Below are positions 37,964 through 46,073 of a DNA stretch of 64,000 nt, one piece after another (positions within the stretch are counted from its first letter, which is position 1; the number at the start of each line of letters is the position of its first letter). Origin of the DNA: Acetobacter oeni (lineage in GTDB: Bacteria; Pseudomonadota; Alphaproteobacteria; Acetobacterales; Acetobacteraceae); assembly GCF_011516825.1 (NCBI RefSeq), contig NZ_WOTA01000010.1, forward strand, positions 62,001 through 126,000, in the 5' to 3' direction. A program made the translations under genes and the position numbers. The notes under the pieces are model-generated. The model was given only the letters and a program-made list of their open reading frames with translations. It searched no databases and was not told the DNA's origin.

Positions 37964-38559
37964 TGTCTTTCCAGGATCATCATCTGCCTGACGTTTCACG
38001 TGAAACGCAGGAACGGCTCGCCTGTTTCGCTGAACTTCTGACGCGCTGGACGGCCCGTATCAATCTGATCTCGGCCCGGGATGTTCCTCATCTGTGGGAA
38101 CGCCATATCCGGGATTGCCTGCAACTTGTCCCGCTGGTGGAAAAAGGCACACGGATAACCGATCTGGGCTCGGGTGGCGGCTTCCCCGGTATAATACTTG
38201 CCATTGCGGCGGACGCGGATGTGACCCTGATCGAATCCGACCGGCGCAAGGCTGCTTTTCTGAGAGAAGCCAGCCGGGTCACGGGCTGCCGGACACGCGT
38301 TCTGGATCAGCGGATTGAAAACGTTGAGATTTTACCGGCACCGGTCGTAACAGCCCGCGCGCTGGCCAGCCTCTCACAGCTTCTGAGCTGGACTGAGAAA
38401 TTACTGGTGCCGGATGGGTATGCCCTCTTTCTTAAGGGAGAACATGCGCCGGATGAGTTGACCGACGCCGCGCGCGACTGGCACATGTCAGTCAGTCAAA
38501 TTCCCGGCCGCACATCAGGCGGCGTCATCCTGAAAATAAGTGACATCCGGCGTGTCTGA
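37963..38559 (+). CDS. rsmG: 16S rRNA (guanine-N7)-methyltransferase RsmG (GidB)
   Basis: RsmG methylates G527 of 16S rRNA using SAM; its loss gives low-level streptomycin resistance in other bacteria. The 198-residue protein has the SAM motif [14 protein letters not shown] and the upstream [16 protein letters not shown] region. A GTG directly before the ATG is an alternative start. The codons for VSRET near the N-terminus overlap a parS-like palindrome, a feature seen in several bacteria. Confidence 0.96.
   Translation: MSFQDHHLPDVSRETQERLACFAELLTRWTARINLISARDVPHLWERHIRDCLQLVPLVEKGTRITDLGSGGGFPGIILAIAADADVTLIESDRRKAAFLREASRVTGCRTRVLDQRIENVEILPAPVVTARALASLSQLLSWTEKLLVPDGYALFLKGEHAPDELTDAARDWHMSVSQIPGRTSGGVILKISDIRRV
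37993..38006. promoter_or_regulatory. parS: parS-like ParB binding site within rsmG
   Basis: GTTTCACGTGAAAC is the perfect 14-bp palindromic core of the parS consensus. It lies at the 5' end of rsmG, about 550 bases upstream of parA, and is the better of the two sites in this window. Confidence 0.92.
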
Positions 38560-39391
38560 ATCCTCGCATACCAGCAAGACAAAAACCGATAATCGCTCCG
38601 CAAGGGAGCCGAAACGCGCCGTTATCCTTGCAATCGCAAATCAGAAAGGCGGCGTTGGAAAGACCACGACGGCCATCAATCTGGCTGCAGCTCTGGCCCA
38701 GGAGGGCAGCCGGGTTGTGCTCATAGATATGGACCCGCAGGGAAATGCCTCAACGGGGCTCGGCGTGGAGTACAACGCCAGAAAACTTGGTTCTTACGCA
38801 CTGCTCATGGGCGAGAAGGATGCACTCTCGCTCCTGCAACCTTCAAGCATCGATCATCTTCAGCTCATTTCCGCCGATACCGAACTCGTCGGGGCGGAGA
38901 TCGAACTGATCGGCGTCGATAATCGGGAACAGCGTCTGAAAAATGTAATCGGGCCTCTGCTTGAGAGTAACGATTATATCCTGATCGACTGTCCGCCCAG
39001 TCTGGGCCTGCTGACGCTCAACGCTCTGGTGGCGGCTGACGGGGTTATCGCGCCTCTGCAATGCGAGTTTTTCGCGCTGGAAGGCATCAGCCATCTGACC
39101 CGTACGATCGGGCATATCCGGCGGCAGTTCAATCCGGCGCTCCGGACGACGGGCATCGTGCTGACCATGTATGACCGGCGGAATAATCTGTCAGAGCTTG
39201 TCGCCGCCGATGCCCGCAGCTTTTTCGGTGATGCGGTGATGGAAACGGTCATCCCGCGTAATATCCGTATTTCCGAGGCGCAGAGCCATGGCACGCCGGT
39301 GATGTCCTATGATCCGCGCTCCAGTGGCGCGGCCTCCTATCTCGCCCTTGCCAGTGAATTACGGTCCCGTCTGACCGGCCAGACAAGCTGA
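38552..39391 (+). CDS. parA: Chromosome partitioning ATPase ParA
   Basis: ParA forms ATP-dependent gradients on the nucleoid that move the ParB-parS complex. The deviant Walker [15 protein letters not shown], Walker A' with [13 protein letters not shown] and the Walker [13 protein letters not shown] are clear. The start is uncertain: GTG at 38552 overlaps the rsmG stop, and GTG at 38540 is four codons upstream; neither has a strong ribosome binding site. The first 25 residues are hydrophilic and variable, as usual. Confidence 0.96.
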   Translation: MSESSHTSKTKTDNRSAREPKRAVILAIANQKGGVGKTTTAINLAAALAQEGSRVVLIDMDPQGNASTGLGVEYNARKLGSYALLMGEKDALSLLQPSSIDHLQLISADTELVGAEIELIGVDNREQRLKNVIGPLLESNDYILIDCPPSLGLLTLNALVAADGVIAPLQCEFFALEGISHLTRTIGHIRRQFNPALRTTGIVLTMYDRRNNLSELVAADARSFFGDAVMETVIPRNIRISEAQSHGTPVMSYDPRSSGAASYLALASELRSRLTGQTS

Positions 39392-39399
39392 GGTCCCGC

Positions 39400-40293
39400 G
39401 TGAGCACGAACAAGACCCCTCCCCGTCCCCGCCTTGGCCGCGGGCTTGCCGCTCTTCTTGGCGATCAGCCCCCGGCGGCGGCAGCGCCTCGCGGGCAGGG
39501 ATCGGCCGGAGGCAGCATCAGCTCCCTTCCGATTGAATCTCTGGAGCCGAGCCCGTTTCAGCCGCGCCAGATCATGGAGCCAGAAGCTCTGTCTGAACTG
39601 GCTGAGTCGATCCGCGCCCGTGGTGTTCTGCAACCGCTGCTTGCCCGTCCGCACCCGGAAAAGCCGGGGGTTTATCAGATCATTGGCGGAGAACGTCGCT
39701 GGCGGGCCTCGCAGCAGGCCGGGTTGCATGAAATCCCGGTTCTTGTACGCGATCTTGATGATTCCGATGCCATGGCGGCAGCGCTTGTCGAGAATCTTCA
39801 GCGGGCTGATCTTAATCCGATGGAAGAAGCGGAGGGGTTCAGTCGCCTTATTGAAGACTATCGACTGACGCAGGATGAACTTGCCCGGGCGATTGGAAAA
39901 TCCAGGCCACATATCACTAACACGCTGCGTCTGCTTCGGCTGCCGCCCGCGCTGCGGCAAGATGTGACACAGGGGAAACTATCCGCCGGACACGCGCGAG
40001 CCCTGCTCGGACATCCTGATCCTGTTGCCGCTGCACGGGAGGTCATTGCCAGGGATCTTTCCGTTCGTCAGACAGAAGCGCTGGTGCAGAAGGCTAATAA
40101 GGTGCCGGCGGCAGATCCCGCAAAACCTGCCCGTGAACGGCGCGATCCTGAGATTGCCATGCTTGAGCGGGATCTTTCTGCAAGGCTTGGGCTCCAGGTG
40201 CAGGTTCAGTTTGACGGAAAAGGCGGGTCAATCCGTTTTTCCTATCGCACTCTGGATCAGCTTGATTCTCTTCTGGCTCTTCTCAACAGATAA
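39400..40293 (+). CDS. parB: Chromosome partitioning protein ParB
   Basis: A CTPase clamp that loads at parS and slides to form the partition complex. The 297-residue protein starts RPRLGRGLAALLGD, has the CTP-binding GERRWRASQQAGL motif, the ENLQRADLNPMEEAEGF block and the helix-turn-helix LTQDELARAIGKSRPHITNTL, then a C-terminal dimerisation region. GTG start behind TGAGG, eight bases after parA. Confidence 0.97.
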   Translation: MSTNKTPPRPRLGRGLAALLGDQPPAAAAPRGQGSAGGSISSLPIESLEPSPFQPRQIMEPEALSELAESIRARGVLQPLLARPHPEKPGVYQIIGGERRWRASQQAGLHEIPVLVRDLDDSDAMAAALVENLQRADLNPMEEAEGFSRLIEDYRLTQDELARAIGKSRPHITNTLRLLRLPPALRQDVTQGKLSAGHARALLGHPDPVAAAREVIARDLSVRQTEALVQKANKVPAADPAKPARERRDPEIAMLERDLSARLGLQVQVQFDGKGGSIRFSYRTLDQLDSLLALLNR

Positions 40294-40379
40294 ATCCTCA
40301 GCAATGCTTGCGCTTGGTGGACGCCGCTGGTAAAACCGCGCCTGTCGCCGTGCCATATCGCCGGTGTCCTGAAAATCCT

Positions 40380-40455
<76 letters not shown>

Positions 40456-40561
40456 GGATTTCTCCTCAAAATTGATGATCGTTTCTGTAAATATCGGCTG
40501 GCCTTACTGAAGCAGACGCTATGTTTTACGCGTCTGATTATCATTGGAAAGGATGCAGATA

Positions 40562-40951
40562 ATGGACATACAGACGATCGACCAGGCCTATAACCAGCTT
40601 CAGACGCAGGCCGGACAATCCACGCAGGCTTTGCAGATCCTTGCCGGCAAACTTCAGACTGCGGCCGGCAATGGTGACACGCAGGCGCGTGAGTGGCTGC
40701 TCGATCTTCGTGAAGTCGCTCTGTCATTCCAGGCAGAGCAGCAGCAGGTTACGGCCCTGCTTCAGGCGATCCACAATAGCGTCATGCAGGAATCGGGCGC
40801 GGCCGCACCTGAAATTTCGACGCAACCTGCTCAGGCACAACCACAATCATCTGGTTTTTTCAGCAATCTTCTCAATTCCGGTTTTGGTCAGGCTGTTGCA
40901 AGCGGCGCGGGTTTCGGGATTGGCGATGATCTCGTGAAAAAGATTTTCTGA
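40562..40951 (+). CDS. Hypothetical helical protein with glycine-rich C-terminus
   Basis: A 129-residue protein: a long glutamine-rich helical region (residues 5-75, coiled-coil-like: YNQLQTQAGQSTQALQILAG), a disordered AP/QP-rich linker, and a small C-terminal block FFSNLLNSGFGQAVASGAGF ending DDLVKKIF. The C-terminal block could be a membrane-associating hairpin of the glycine-zipper type. AAGGA lies upstream of ATG 40562. No family is recognised. It lies just after tRNA-Lys, perhaps on its own promoter. Confidence 0.65.
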   Translation: MDIQTIDQAYNQLQTQAGQSTQALQILAGKLQTAAGNGDTQAREWLLDLREVALSFQAEQQQVTALLQAIHNSVMQESGAAAPEISTQPAQAQPQSSGFFSNLLNSGFGQAVASGAGFGIGDDLVKKIF

Positions 40952-40994
40952 TCTGACACCATCTGTTTTTTGATTTTTTTATCCGGTTACGAAA

Positions 40995-41051
40995 TTTTGT
41001 AGTCACGTCGGCTGATATTCGATTTTTTCTGTAAATGCAGCGACTACAAAA
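40995..41051. promoter_or_regulatory. Inverted repeat upstream of the SDR gene (possible operator)
   Basis: TTTTGTAGTC (40995-41004) and GACTACAAAA (41042-41051) are exact inverted copies separated by 37 bases, ending about 50 bases before the SDR start codon. The spacing would allow two dimers, or one looped dimer, to flank a promoter. No regulator gene is adjacent. Confidence 0.55.
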
Positions 41052-41103
41052 ACCTGTTTTTCATTCATGATCGGATATGTCACTGATAAAAAGGATCAGA
41101 CTC

Positions 41104-41835
41104 ATGAGTGCACCAGTTGCAATCGTAACCGGAGGAAGCCGTGGCATAGGCGCTGCCATAGCTGAGAAACTGGCGACAGACGGATTTGATATCGCGATTA
41201 CCTACGCCCGGAATGCCGAAGCGGCCCGAAATATTGTGTCGAAAATTGAAGCGGCCGGACGTAAAGCCCTGGCTGTTCAGTCAGACAGCGGAAATGTCAC
41301 GGATAATGCCGCTCTGGTACAGAAAGTCGTCGATAAATTCGGCAGACTTGATGCGCTCGTCTGTAATGCCGGCGCTTATCCTTATGGTGGCCCGGATACG
41401 ATCACCACAGAGGATATTTCCCGTACGCTCGATCTCAACATGCGTGGTGTCATGGTTGAATCCATTCACGCTGCACGTGCCATGCAGAGCGGTGGTCGCA
41501 TTATTCTGATAGGTTCTGCCTTCGGTGAACGTGTCCCCATGCCAGGTATTTCAATTTACAGCGCGACCAAGGCCGGTCTGGTCGGATTTGCAAAGGGGCT
41601 GTCACGTGATCTCGGCCCGAAGGGGATCACAGTCAATGTTGTGCAGCCGGGGCCCATCGATACCGAACTTAATCCTGCTGATGGACCAGCTGGCGATGCA
41701 TTGCGTTCCGTTCTTGCCATTCCAAAATATGGTGAAGTCGCGGATGTGGCTGATCTGGTCAGTTTTCTTGCCAGCGACAGGTCATCTTATATCACCGGAG
41801 CGGCGCTGAGCGTGGATGGCGGGCTGACGGCCTGA
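41104..41835 (+). CDS. Short-chain dehydrogenase/reductase
   Basis: A 243-residue SDR enzyme of the FabG-like classical type. The NAD(P)-binding TGGSRGIG at residues 9-16, the CNAGAYPYGG segment, and catalytic Tyr152 and Lys156 in YSATKAG are present; the C-terminus SYITGAALSVDGGLTA is canonical. ATG 41104 has AGGA eight bases upstream. The substrate cannot be deduced. The upstream inverted repeat suggests specific regulation. Confidence 0.9.
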   Translation: MSAPVAIVTGGSRGIGAAIAEKLATDGFDIAITYARNAEAARNIVSKIEAAGRKALAVQSDSGNVTDNAALVQKVVDKFGRLDALVCNAGAYPYGGPDTITTEDISRTLDLNMRGVMVESIHAARAMQSGGRIILIGSAFGERVPMPGISIYSATKAGLVGFAKGLSRDLGPKGITVNVVQPGPIDTELNPADGPAGDALRSVLAIPKYGEVADVADLVSFLASDRSSYITGAALSVDGGLTA

Positions 41836-41979
41836 GCTCTGCGATGACTGCGGAAAGGGGCCGGCTTTCTGTTTTCGGGGCAGATCAGAAGGCACAGAGT
41901 ATTGAGTGCATACAGGTTGCCCGGGGAGGGTCCGGGTGGGTATTGAATTCCGGAATTTTGCCGCCGGTGGGTATTTGAC

Positions 41980-42115
41980 GTGACAATGACAGTTTTAACG
42001 GAAAGTGCAGGTGCTTTTCTCAGGGCTTTGCCCTGAAGCCCACCAAAAGCCCTAGCCTTTGGAAACCGTTTAAACCGGGGGGGGATCTGAGGTCCCTGCC
42101 GGGTACGGGCAGCCT
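41980..42115 (+). repeat. Dispersed hairpin repeat, copy 3
   Basis: CGTGACAATGACAGTTTTAACG, TTTCTCAGGGCTTTGCCCTG, CCACCAAAAGCC and CTTTGGAAACCG, then CTGCCGGGTACGGGCAG. The upstream CGTGACAATG is shared with copy 4. It occupies the gap between the SDR gene and a small membrane protein gene. Confidence 0.8.
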
Positions 42116-42231
42116 GGAACCACACACATCAGCCGGAGACGGGTAAAAGCAGGCTCTGCCTCTTACTTTAAAAAGATGTTTCATGAGCACTCTGCCTGCC
42201 ATGAGGCGTCTTTCGGAGACCTTGCCTGCTT

Positions 42232-42537
42232 ATGGATACGTCCAGCATCCTCAACGCGATTTTCAGACTGATTCCGCCGTCCTGGCTTGCCACGGCAACA
42301 GCCCTTGCATCCTTTATCATCGCTGGCTGCGCTCTGGCCTTACGTTTCTGGAAACCACCGGCGAAAAACTCACACTGGGCCATTGTGTATCGCGTGGTCA
42401 GTGCTCTGGCGCAGGCGAGAGGCTGGAATGCCAGCGCCTACCAGCCTGATCGCAAAGCCATTATGATTCCGGTTTCCACGGATCGCTCGGAAGTCGCGGA
42501 AAACCTGGGCCTGAAAGTGGATGAAACCCGGCCGTAA
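42232..42537 (+). CDS. Small membrane-anchored hypothetical protein
   Basis: A 101-residue protein with one hydrophobic segment (residues about 15-38, SWLATATALASFIIAGCALA) and a cytoplasmic soluble part (AIVYRVVSALAQARGWNASA, KAIMIPVSTDRSEVAENLGL). The layout is similar to small holin-like or phage-derived membrane proteins, but no diagnostic motif is present. Convergent with the Spy-like gene. Confidence 0.6.
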   Translation: MDTSSILNAIFRLIPPSWLATATALASFIIAGCALALRFWKPPAKNSHWAIVYRVVSALAQARGWNASAYQPDRKAIMIPVSTDRSEVAENLGLKVDETRP

Positions 42538-42627
42538 AATTCCACCTGGCGAAACTGAGCAGAAGAGCGCTCAGACGATCAGGTAAAAGATCGTATTTCT
42601 GAAAATTACCCGGTTTATCCATGAAAA

Positions 42628-42652
42628 CGGGGGAAGGACCGCCCTTCCCCCG
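42628..42652. terminator. GC-rich hairpin between convergent genes
   Basis: CGGGGGAAGG-ACCGC-CCTTCCCCCG is a perfect 10-bp stem located between the small membrane protein and the Spy-like gene. A short A-run precedes it on the plus strand, so it suits termination of the minus-strand gene best. Confidence 0.7.
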
Positions 42653-42705
42653 CTATCCGGAAACTATCCGGCCAGACCGGGTATAAACAAAATCAGCGTC
42701 GAAGT

Positions 42706-43215
42706 TCAGTTCTCGTCTTTCTTTGGGTGCTCGACGTCGTGCAACTGATTCAGCAGCGCGGAAATTTTATCATAACGATCTTTCGCCTGAGCCAGCTGTT
42801 CCGTTGTCAGAATATCATGAACCTTAACCGCGATATCCAGACGTTCGGCTTCTGCCTGTGCATGCAGAGTTGCTTCCTGCTGAGTCAGAGTCTGTAACTG
42901 TGCCGTATCGACTTTGCCTGGAGCGAGAAGGAGACTGGCCACCTGATCATGAAGCGCCTGCTCCTGCTTATGCAGATCATTCTTGTCGTCATGATTCTTT
43001 TTAAAGATCTGATGTACGGCGTCTTTCTGTTTTTTCGTCAGCTCAATGCCCTCAAGCAATGGCAGCCTGCCGGGACCACCCGGACCGAAATGGCCGGGGC
43101 CTCCTTCTCCGGGGAAAGGCGGCTGAGCCTGTGCATGGGTTCCGACACCATCAAGCGCAAAGGCACCGAGGGTGAGAACAGCCACCGGTACTATCGCCAT
43201 CCAACTACGTTTCAT
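42706..43215 (-). CDS. Periplasmic Spy/CpxP-like protein
   Basis: The 169-residue product has a signal peptide (MKRSWMAIVPVAVLTLGAF through THAQA), a glycine/proline-rich linker (PGEGGPGHFGPGGPG), and a helical domain with two LTxxQ-type repeats (LTKKQKDAVHQIF and LTTEQLAQAKDRY), the signature of the Spy/CpxP/heavy-metal-resistance family. Members act as periplasmic chaperones or metal-stress sensors. It is single and not next to a two-component system. Confidence 0.82.
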   Translation of the reverse strand: MKRSWMAIVPVAVLTLGAFALDGVGTHAQAQPPFPGEGGPGHFGPGGPGRLPLLEGIELTKKQKDAVHQIFKKNHDDKNDLHKQEQALHDQVASLLLAPGKVDTAQLQTLTQQEATLHAQAEAERLDIAVKVHDILTTEQLAQAKDRYDKISALLNQLHDVEHPKKDEN

Positions 43216-43378
43216 GGTCTATCCTGTCCTGCCGACAACCAGGCCACTCCCGGTCTCGTTTCCTGACACAAGTGAACACAGAAGAGAGTGACAAAAAAAC
43301 AGCGGGATTGATACGAAATGTAAGATTAGTTTTGCATTCTGCGTCCGCAGAGGACCATTCTTTAAGTTAAAGCCGGTC

Positions 43379-43828
43379 TCAGAACGGTTTTACCACAACC
43401 ATGATGACAATAACAATCATCAGCACCGTCGGCACCTCGTTGGCCATCCGGTAGAATCGTTCCGTGTGACGATTGGCATCCCGGGCAAAATCACTCCGCC
43501 AGCGGGCACAGAAGCCGTGAAACGCAAACATTCCGGCTACCGCAGTCAGTTTTACATGCCACCATCCGGCGGACCAGTCGATCACGCCCGGGGTCAGCAC
43601 GAGAAGCACGCCAAAAAGCAGAGTTGTCAGCATGGCCGGTGTCATAATCGCCCGGAGCAGCAGGCGTTCCATCACCTTGAACCGCTCGCTTTCCGGGCCG
43701 CCTGGCGTAACCTGGCAATGATAAACGAACAGGCGCGGCAGATAGAATGTTGCTGCCATCCAGGCAATCAGAGCAATGATATGAAACGCTTTCAGCCAGA
43801 GATACCAGGGCTGGAGCGCCCCGATCAT
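43379..43828 (-). CDS. hemJ: Protoporphyrinogen IX oxidase HemJ
   Basis: HemJ is the membrane enzyme that oxidises protoporphyrinogen IX in most alphaproteobacteria. The 149-residue protein has four hydrophobic segments and the conserved YLWLKAFHIIALIAWMAATF (His16) and FYLPRLFVYH. It overlaps the upstream HAD gene by four bases, and hemE lies just beyond that, so three genes probably form one operon with two haem-synthesis steps. Confidence 0.92.
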   Translation of the reverse strand: MIGALQPWYLWLKAFHIIALIAWMAATFYLPRLFVYHCQVTPGGPESERFKVMERLLLRAIMTPAMLTTLLFGVLLVLTPGVIDWSAGWWHVKLTAVAGMFAFHGFCARWRSDFARDANRHTERFYRMANEVPTVLMIVIVIMVVVKPF

Positions 43829-44523
43829 GCGAACCGCTTTCTTTGCGCGGTCAGCGCCGTGGCCAGAAGAGGCGGAAATTCGGACAGCGTTTCGATCCTG
43901 ACAAGTCCGGGCCAGTCCGGAGCCGGTTCATTTTTTTTCCGTAACAGAACACAGGTCATGCCCGCTATGATAGCCGCGCGGGCGCCTGTATCGCTGTCTT
44001 CCAGGACGACGCAGTTTTCAGGTTTCACCCCTTCTTCGGCTGCGGCATGCAGATAGACATCGGGCGCCGGTTTCGGGGCGTTCATATCCACCGCGGAGTG
44101 GATTCGACCTGCGAGCGTCTCCTGCAGACCGGTTGCACCGAACTTGGCATCCATCTCCGCGATGGAGGAATTGGACCCGACCCGTACCGGCAGACTGAGC
44201 GCTTTGACAGCCTCCAGCATGGCGTGGGTGCCGTCGATCACATCGACGTTCCGGCCAAATGCTTCGATAAACCGGGCTTTCAGCTGTGCCGTCCAGTCGG
44301 ATGGCAGCGCGTGGCCGGTCGCCTGTTCGATCTCCTGCTTCAGGACAGGCAGGGCCTTGCCGGCGAAACGATCAACAGCGTCTTCATCGGCAACATCGAG
44401 CCCGGCCTCCCGGGCGGCCTGAGCGACAATCCGGCAGCTCGTGCTTTCGCTGTCGATCAGCACGCCGTCACAATCGAAGATAACGAGACGAAGCGATCCG
44501 TCCGGGGATAAGGCTGATGTCAT
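43825..44523 (-). CDS. HAD-superfamily phosphatase (beta-phosphoglucomutase-like)
   Basis: A 232-residue HAD hydrolase. Motif I DCDGVLIDSE (nucleophile Asp17, acid/base Asp19), motif II VGSNSS, motif III Lys in KPAPDVYLHA and motif IV EDSDTGARAA are intact, with a helical cap of subfamily IA. Likely substrates are small phosphosugars or phosphoglycolate. It starts two bases after the hemE stop codon. Confidence 0.88.
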   Translation of the reverse strand: MTSALSPDGSLRLVIFDCDGVLIDSESTSCRIVAQAAREAGLDVADEDAVDRFAGKALPVLKQEIEQATGHALPSDWTAQLKARFIEAFGRNVDVIDGTHAMLEAVKALSLPVRVGSNSSIAEMDAKFGATGLQETLAGRIHSAVDMNAPKPAPDVYLHAAAEEGVKPENCVVLEDSDTGARAAIIAGMTCVLLRKKNEPAPDWPGLVRIETLSEFPPLLATALTAQRKRFA

Positions 44524-44524
44524 G

Positions 44525-45634
44525 TCAGTTCACCGCTCTGATTGCCGCGATCAGTTCACCGACATGCTCCGGTGGCGTGGTCGGCAGCACGCCATGGCCG
44601 AGATTGAAGACGTGGGGACGCCCCCGGCCGGCATCGCGAATGGCAAGCGCTTCTTTCAGCATGGACTGACCGCCTGCCAGAACGGACACGGGATCGAGAT
44701 TGCCCTGGAGCACGAGATCCGGGCTGACCTGTCCGGCGATGGTGGCGAAATCCGCGCCGGTATCGAGGGCCATGACGTCCACGCCTGTTTCACGCGCGTA
44801 TTCCGGCGCCATTCCGCCTGCCAGACGTGGAAAACCGATGACTGGCACGCCCGGGTGACGCCGCTTCAGCTCGCTGACGATCTGCCGGGTTGCGTCGATC
44901 ACATGGCGTCTGAATTCCAGTGGCGGCAGCAATCCGGCCCAGGAATCGAACAGCATCACGGCCTGCGCGCCGGCGTCGATCTGAGCCGACAGCATATCGG
45001 TGGTGGTTTCGGTCAGAAGGGCGATCAGACGGTCGAAAAGCTTCGGGTTCTGATAGGCCATCAGCCGGGTCTGCACGAACTCTTTTGAGCCGCCGCCATC
45101 GACCATGTAGCAGGCCACCGTAAACGGCGCGCCGGCGAAACCGATCAGCGTGACCGTATCGGCCTGAGCGGCTCCGACGGGCTCCCTTAACGTCCGGCGC
45201 AACCGGGATAATGTTTCCATGACCGGGGCTGTCATGTCCGGAACCCGTTTTGGATCGAGCCTGTTCAGGTCGGATTCGTTCCTGATTGCTCCCAGAACCG
45301 GACCGCGATTTTCAATGAATTCGAGAGACTGTCCCATTGCCCAGGGCAGGATGAGGATATCCGAAAACAGGATAGCGCCGTCCATGGCGAAGCGCCTGAT
45401 CGGCTGAAGAGTGATTTCCGTGGCGATGTCGGGCGTCATGCAACGGGTCAGGAAATCGGCTTTTTCACGGAGGGCGCGAAATTCGGGGAGGAACCGTCCG
45501 GCCTGTCTCATCAGCCAGACCGGAGGCGGCCACATTGCTTCACCCTTCAGAGTGCGGAGGAGCCGTCTGTGTTCGTCTGTCCCGAGTTTCGTGGTCACTG
45601 TTTGTCCGCCGGTTTTTTCGATCAGTGTGCTCAT
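44525..45634 (-). CDS. hemE: Uroporphyrinogen decarboxylase
   Basis: HemE removes four carboxyl groups from uroporphyrinogen III to make coproporphyrinogen III. The 369-residue protein has WLMRQAGRFLPEFRALR and DAILFSDIL-type blocks (MDGAILFSDILILPWAMG), GFAGAPFTVACYMV and the C-terminal NLGHGVLPTTPPEHV. In alphaproteobacteria hemE commonly borders the replication origin, and here its 5' end faces the presumed oriC. Confidence 0.97.
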   Translation of the reverse strand: MSTLIEKTGGQTVTTKLGTDEHRRLLRTLKGEAMWPPPVWLMRQAGRFLPEFRALREKADFLTRCMTPDIATEITLQPIRRFAMDGAILFSDILILPWAMGQSLEFIENRGPVLGAIRNESDLNRLDPKRVPDMTAPVMETLSRLRRTLREPVGAAQADTVTLIGFAGAPFTVACYMVDGGGSKEFVQTRLMAYQNPKLFDRLIALLTETTTDMLSAQIDAGAQAVMLFDSWAGLLPPLEFRRHVIDATRQIVSELKRRHPGVPVIGFPRLAGGMAPEYARETGVDVMALDTGADFATIAGQVSPDLVLQGNLDPVSVLAGGQSMLKEALAIRDAGRGRPHVFNLGHGVLPTTPPEHVGELIAAIRAVN

Positions 45635-46000
45635 CTCTAAACAAGAAAAGAGAATAAAGAAATGTTGAGTTGATAGTAGGGCCTGTGAATGACGGGGTAC
45701 CCGCTGTTCCGAAAATGTACCCCATGTTTCCCCAGATGTGTACAGAATGAATGTCTTTGAAAAAACACTGTTTTTCTGAGTTATCCGGAATTACCGCCCA
45801 GGAGGCTGTGTACAACTCACCGCGTTTGGGGTTGTACCGGTTGTCCACGTTACTCGGTACCCTTCGCGCTGCTTTCCCGTACTATCCCCGTGTACCCCAT
45901 CGGCGCACAAAGTACCCGCTACAGTACTCACCGAAGTACTCACGGGCCGCAGATGCGGATGTGTTTTCGAGTCGGGTTATTTTTGAAAGGCGTAAAAGGA
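45635..46000. other. Putative chromosomal replication origin (oriC)
   Basis: This gap between divergent hemE and maf is the conserved place of oriC in Caulobacter and relatives. It holds an A/T- and purine-rich stretch next to hemE (45638-45668), DnaA-box-like 9-mers (TGTGTACAA at 45807-45815, which is the complement of TTGTACACA; TGTGTACAG at 45737-45745; TTGTCCACG at 45841-45849; TTATCCGGA at 45781-45789), a GANTC methylation site (GAGTC, 45969-45973) and a dense array of GTAC motifs described as a finding. ParAB and parS lie 6-10 kb away. The assignment is by gene context and motifs. Confidence 0.75.
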
Positions 46001-46073
46001 ATGATCGAATCGAGTGCCGACGAAAATGAAGTACTGACGCCTTTGAAGGCCCTTATTAGTACAGACCTTGTAC
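45697..46073. repeat. GTAC-motif array spanning oriC and the maf start
   Basis: GTAC occurs 14 times here: at 45697, 45717, 45740, 45810, 45834, 45857, 45879, 45892, 45912, 45924, 45936, 46031, 46059 and 46070. By chance about 1.5 would be expected. Several sit in longer repeats: TGTACCCCAT (twice), GTACCCGCT (twice) and AGTACTCAC (twice, 12 bases apart). Confidence 0.85.

Noticed and set aside
45690-45950. Possible CRISPR array or plasmid-type iterons at the GTAC repeats
   Set aside because: Repeats are short (4-10 bases) and irregularly spaced with no constant spacer length, and no cas or plasmid replication gene is near.
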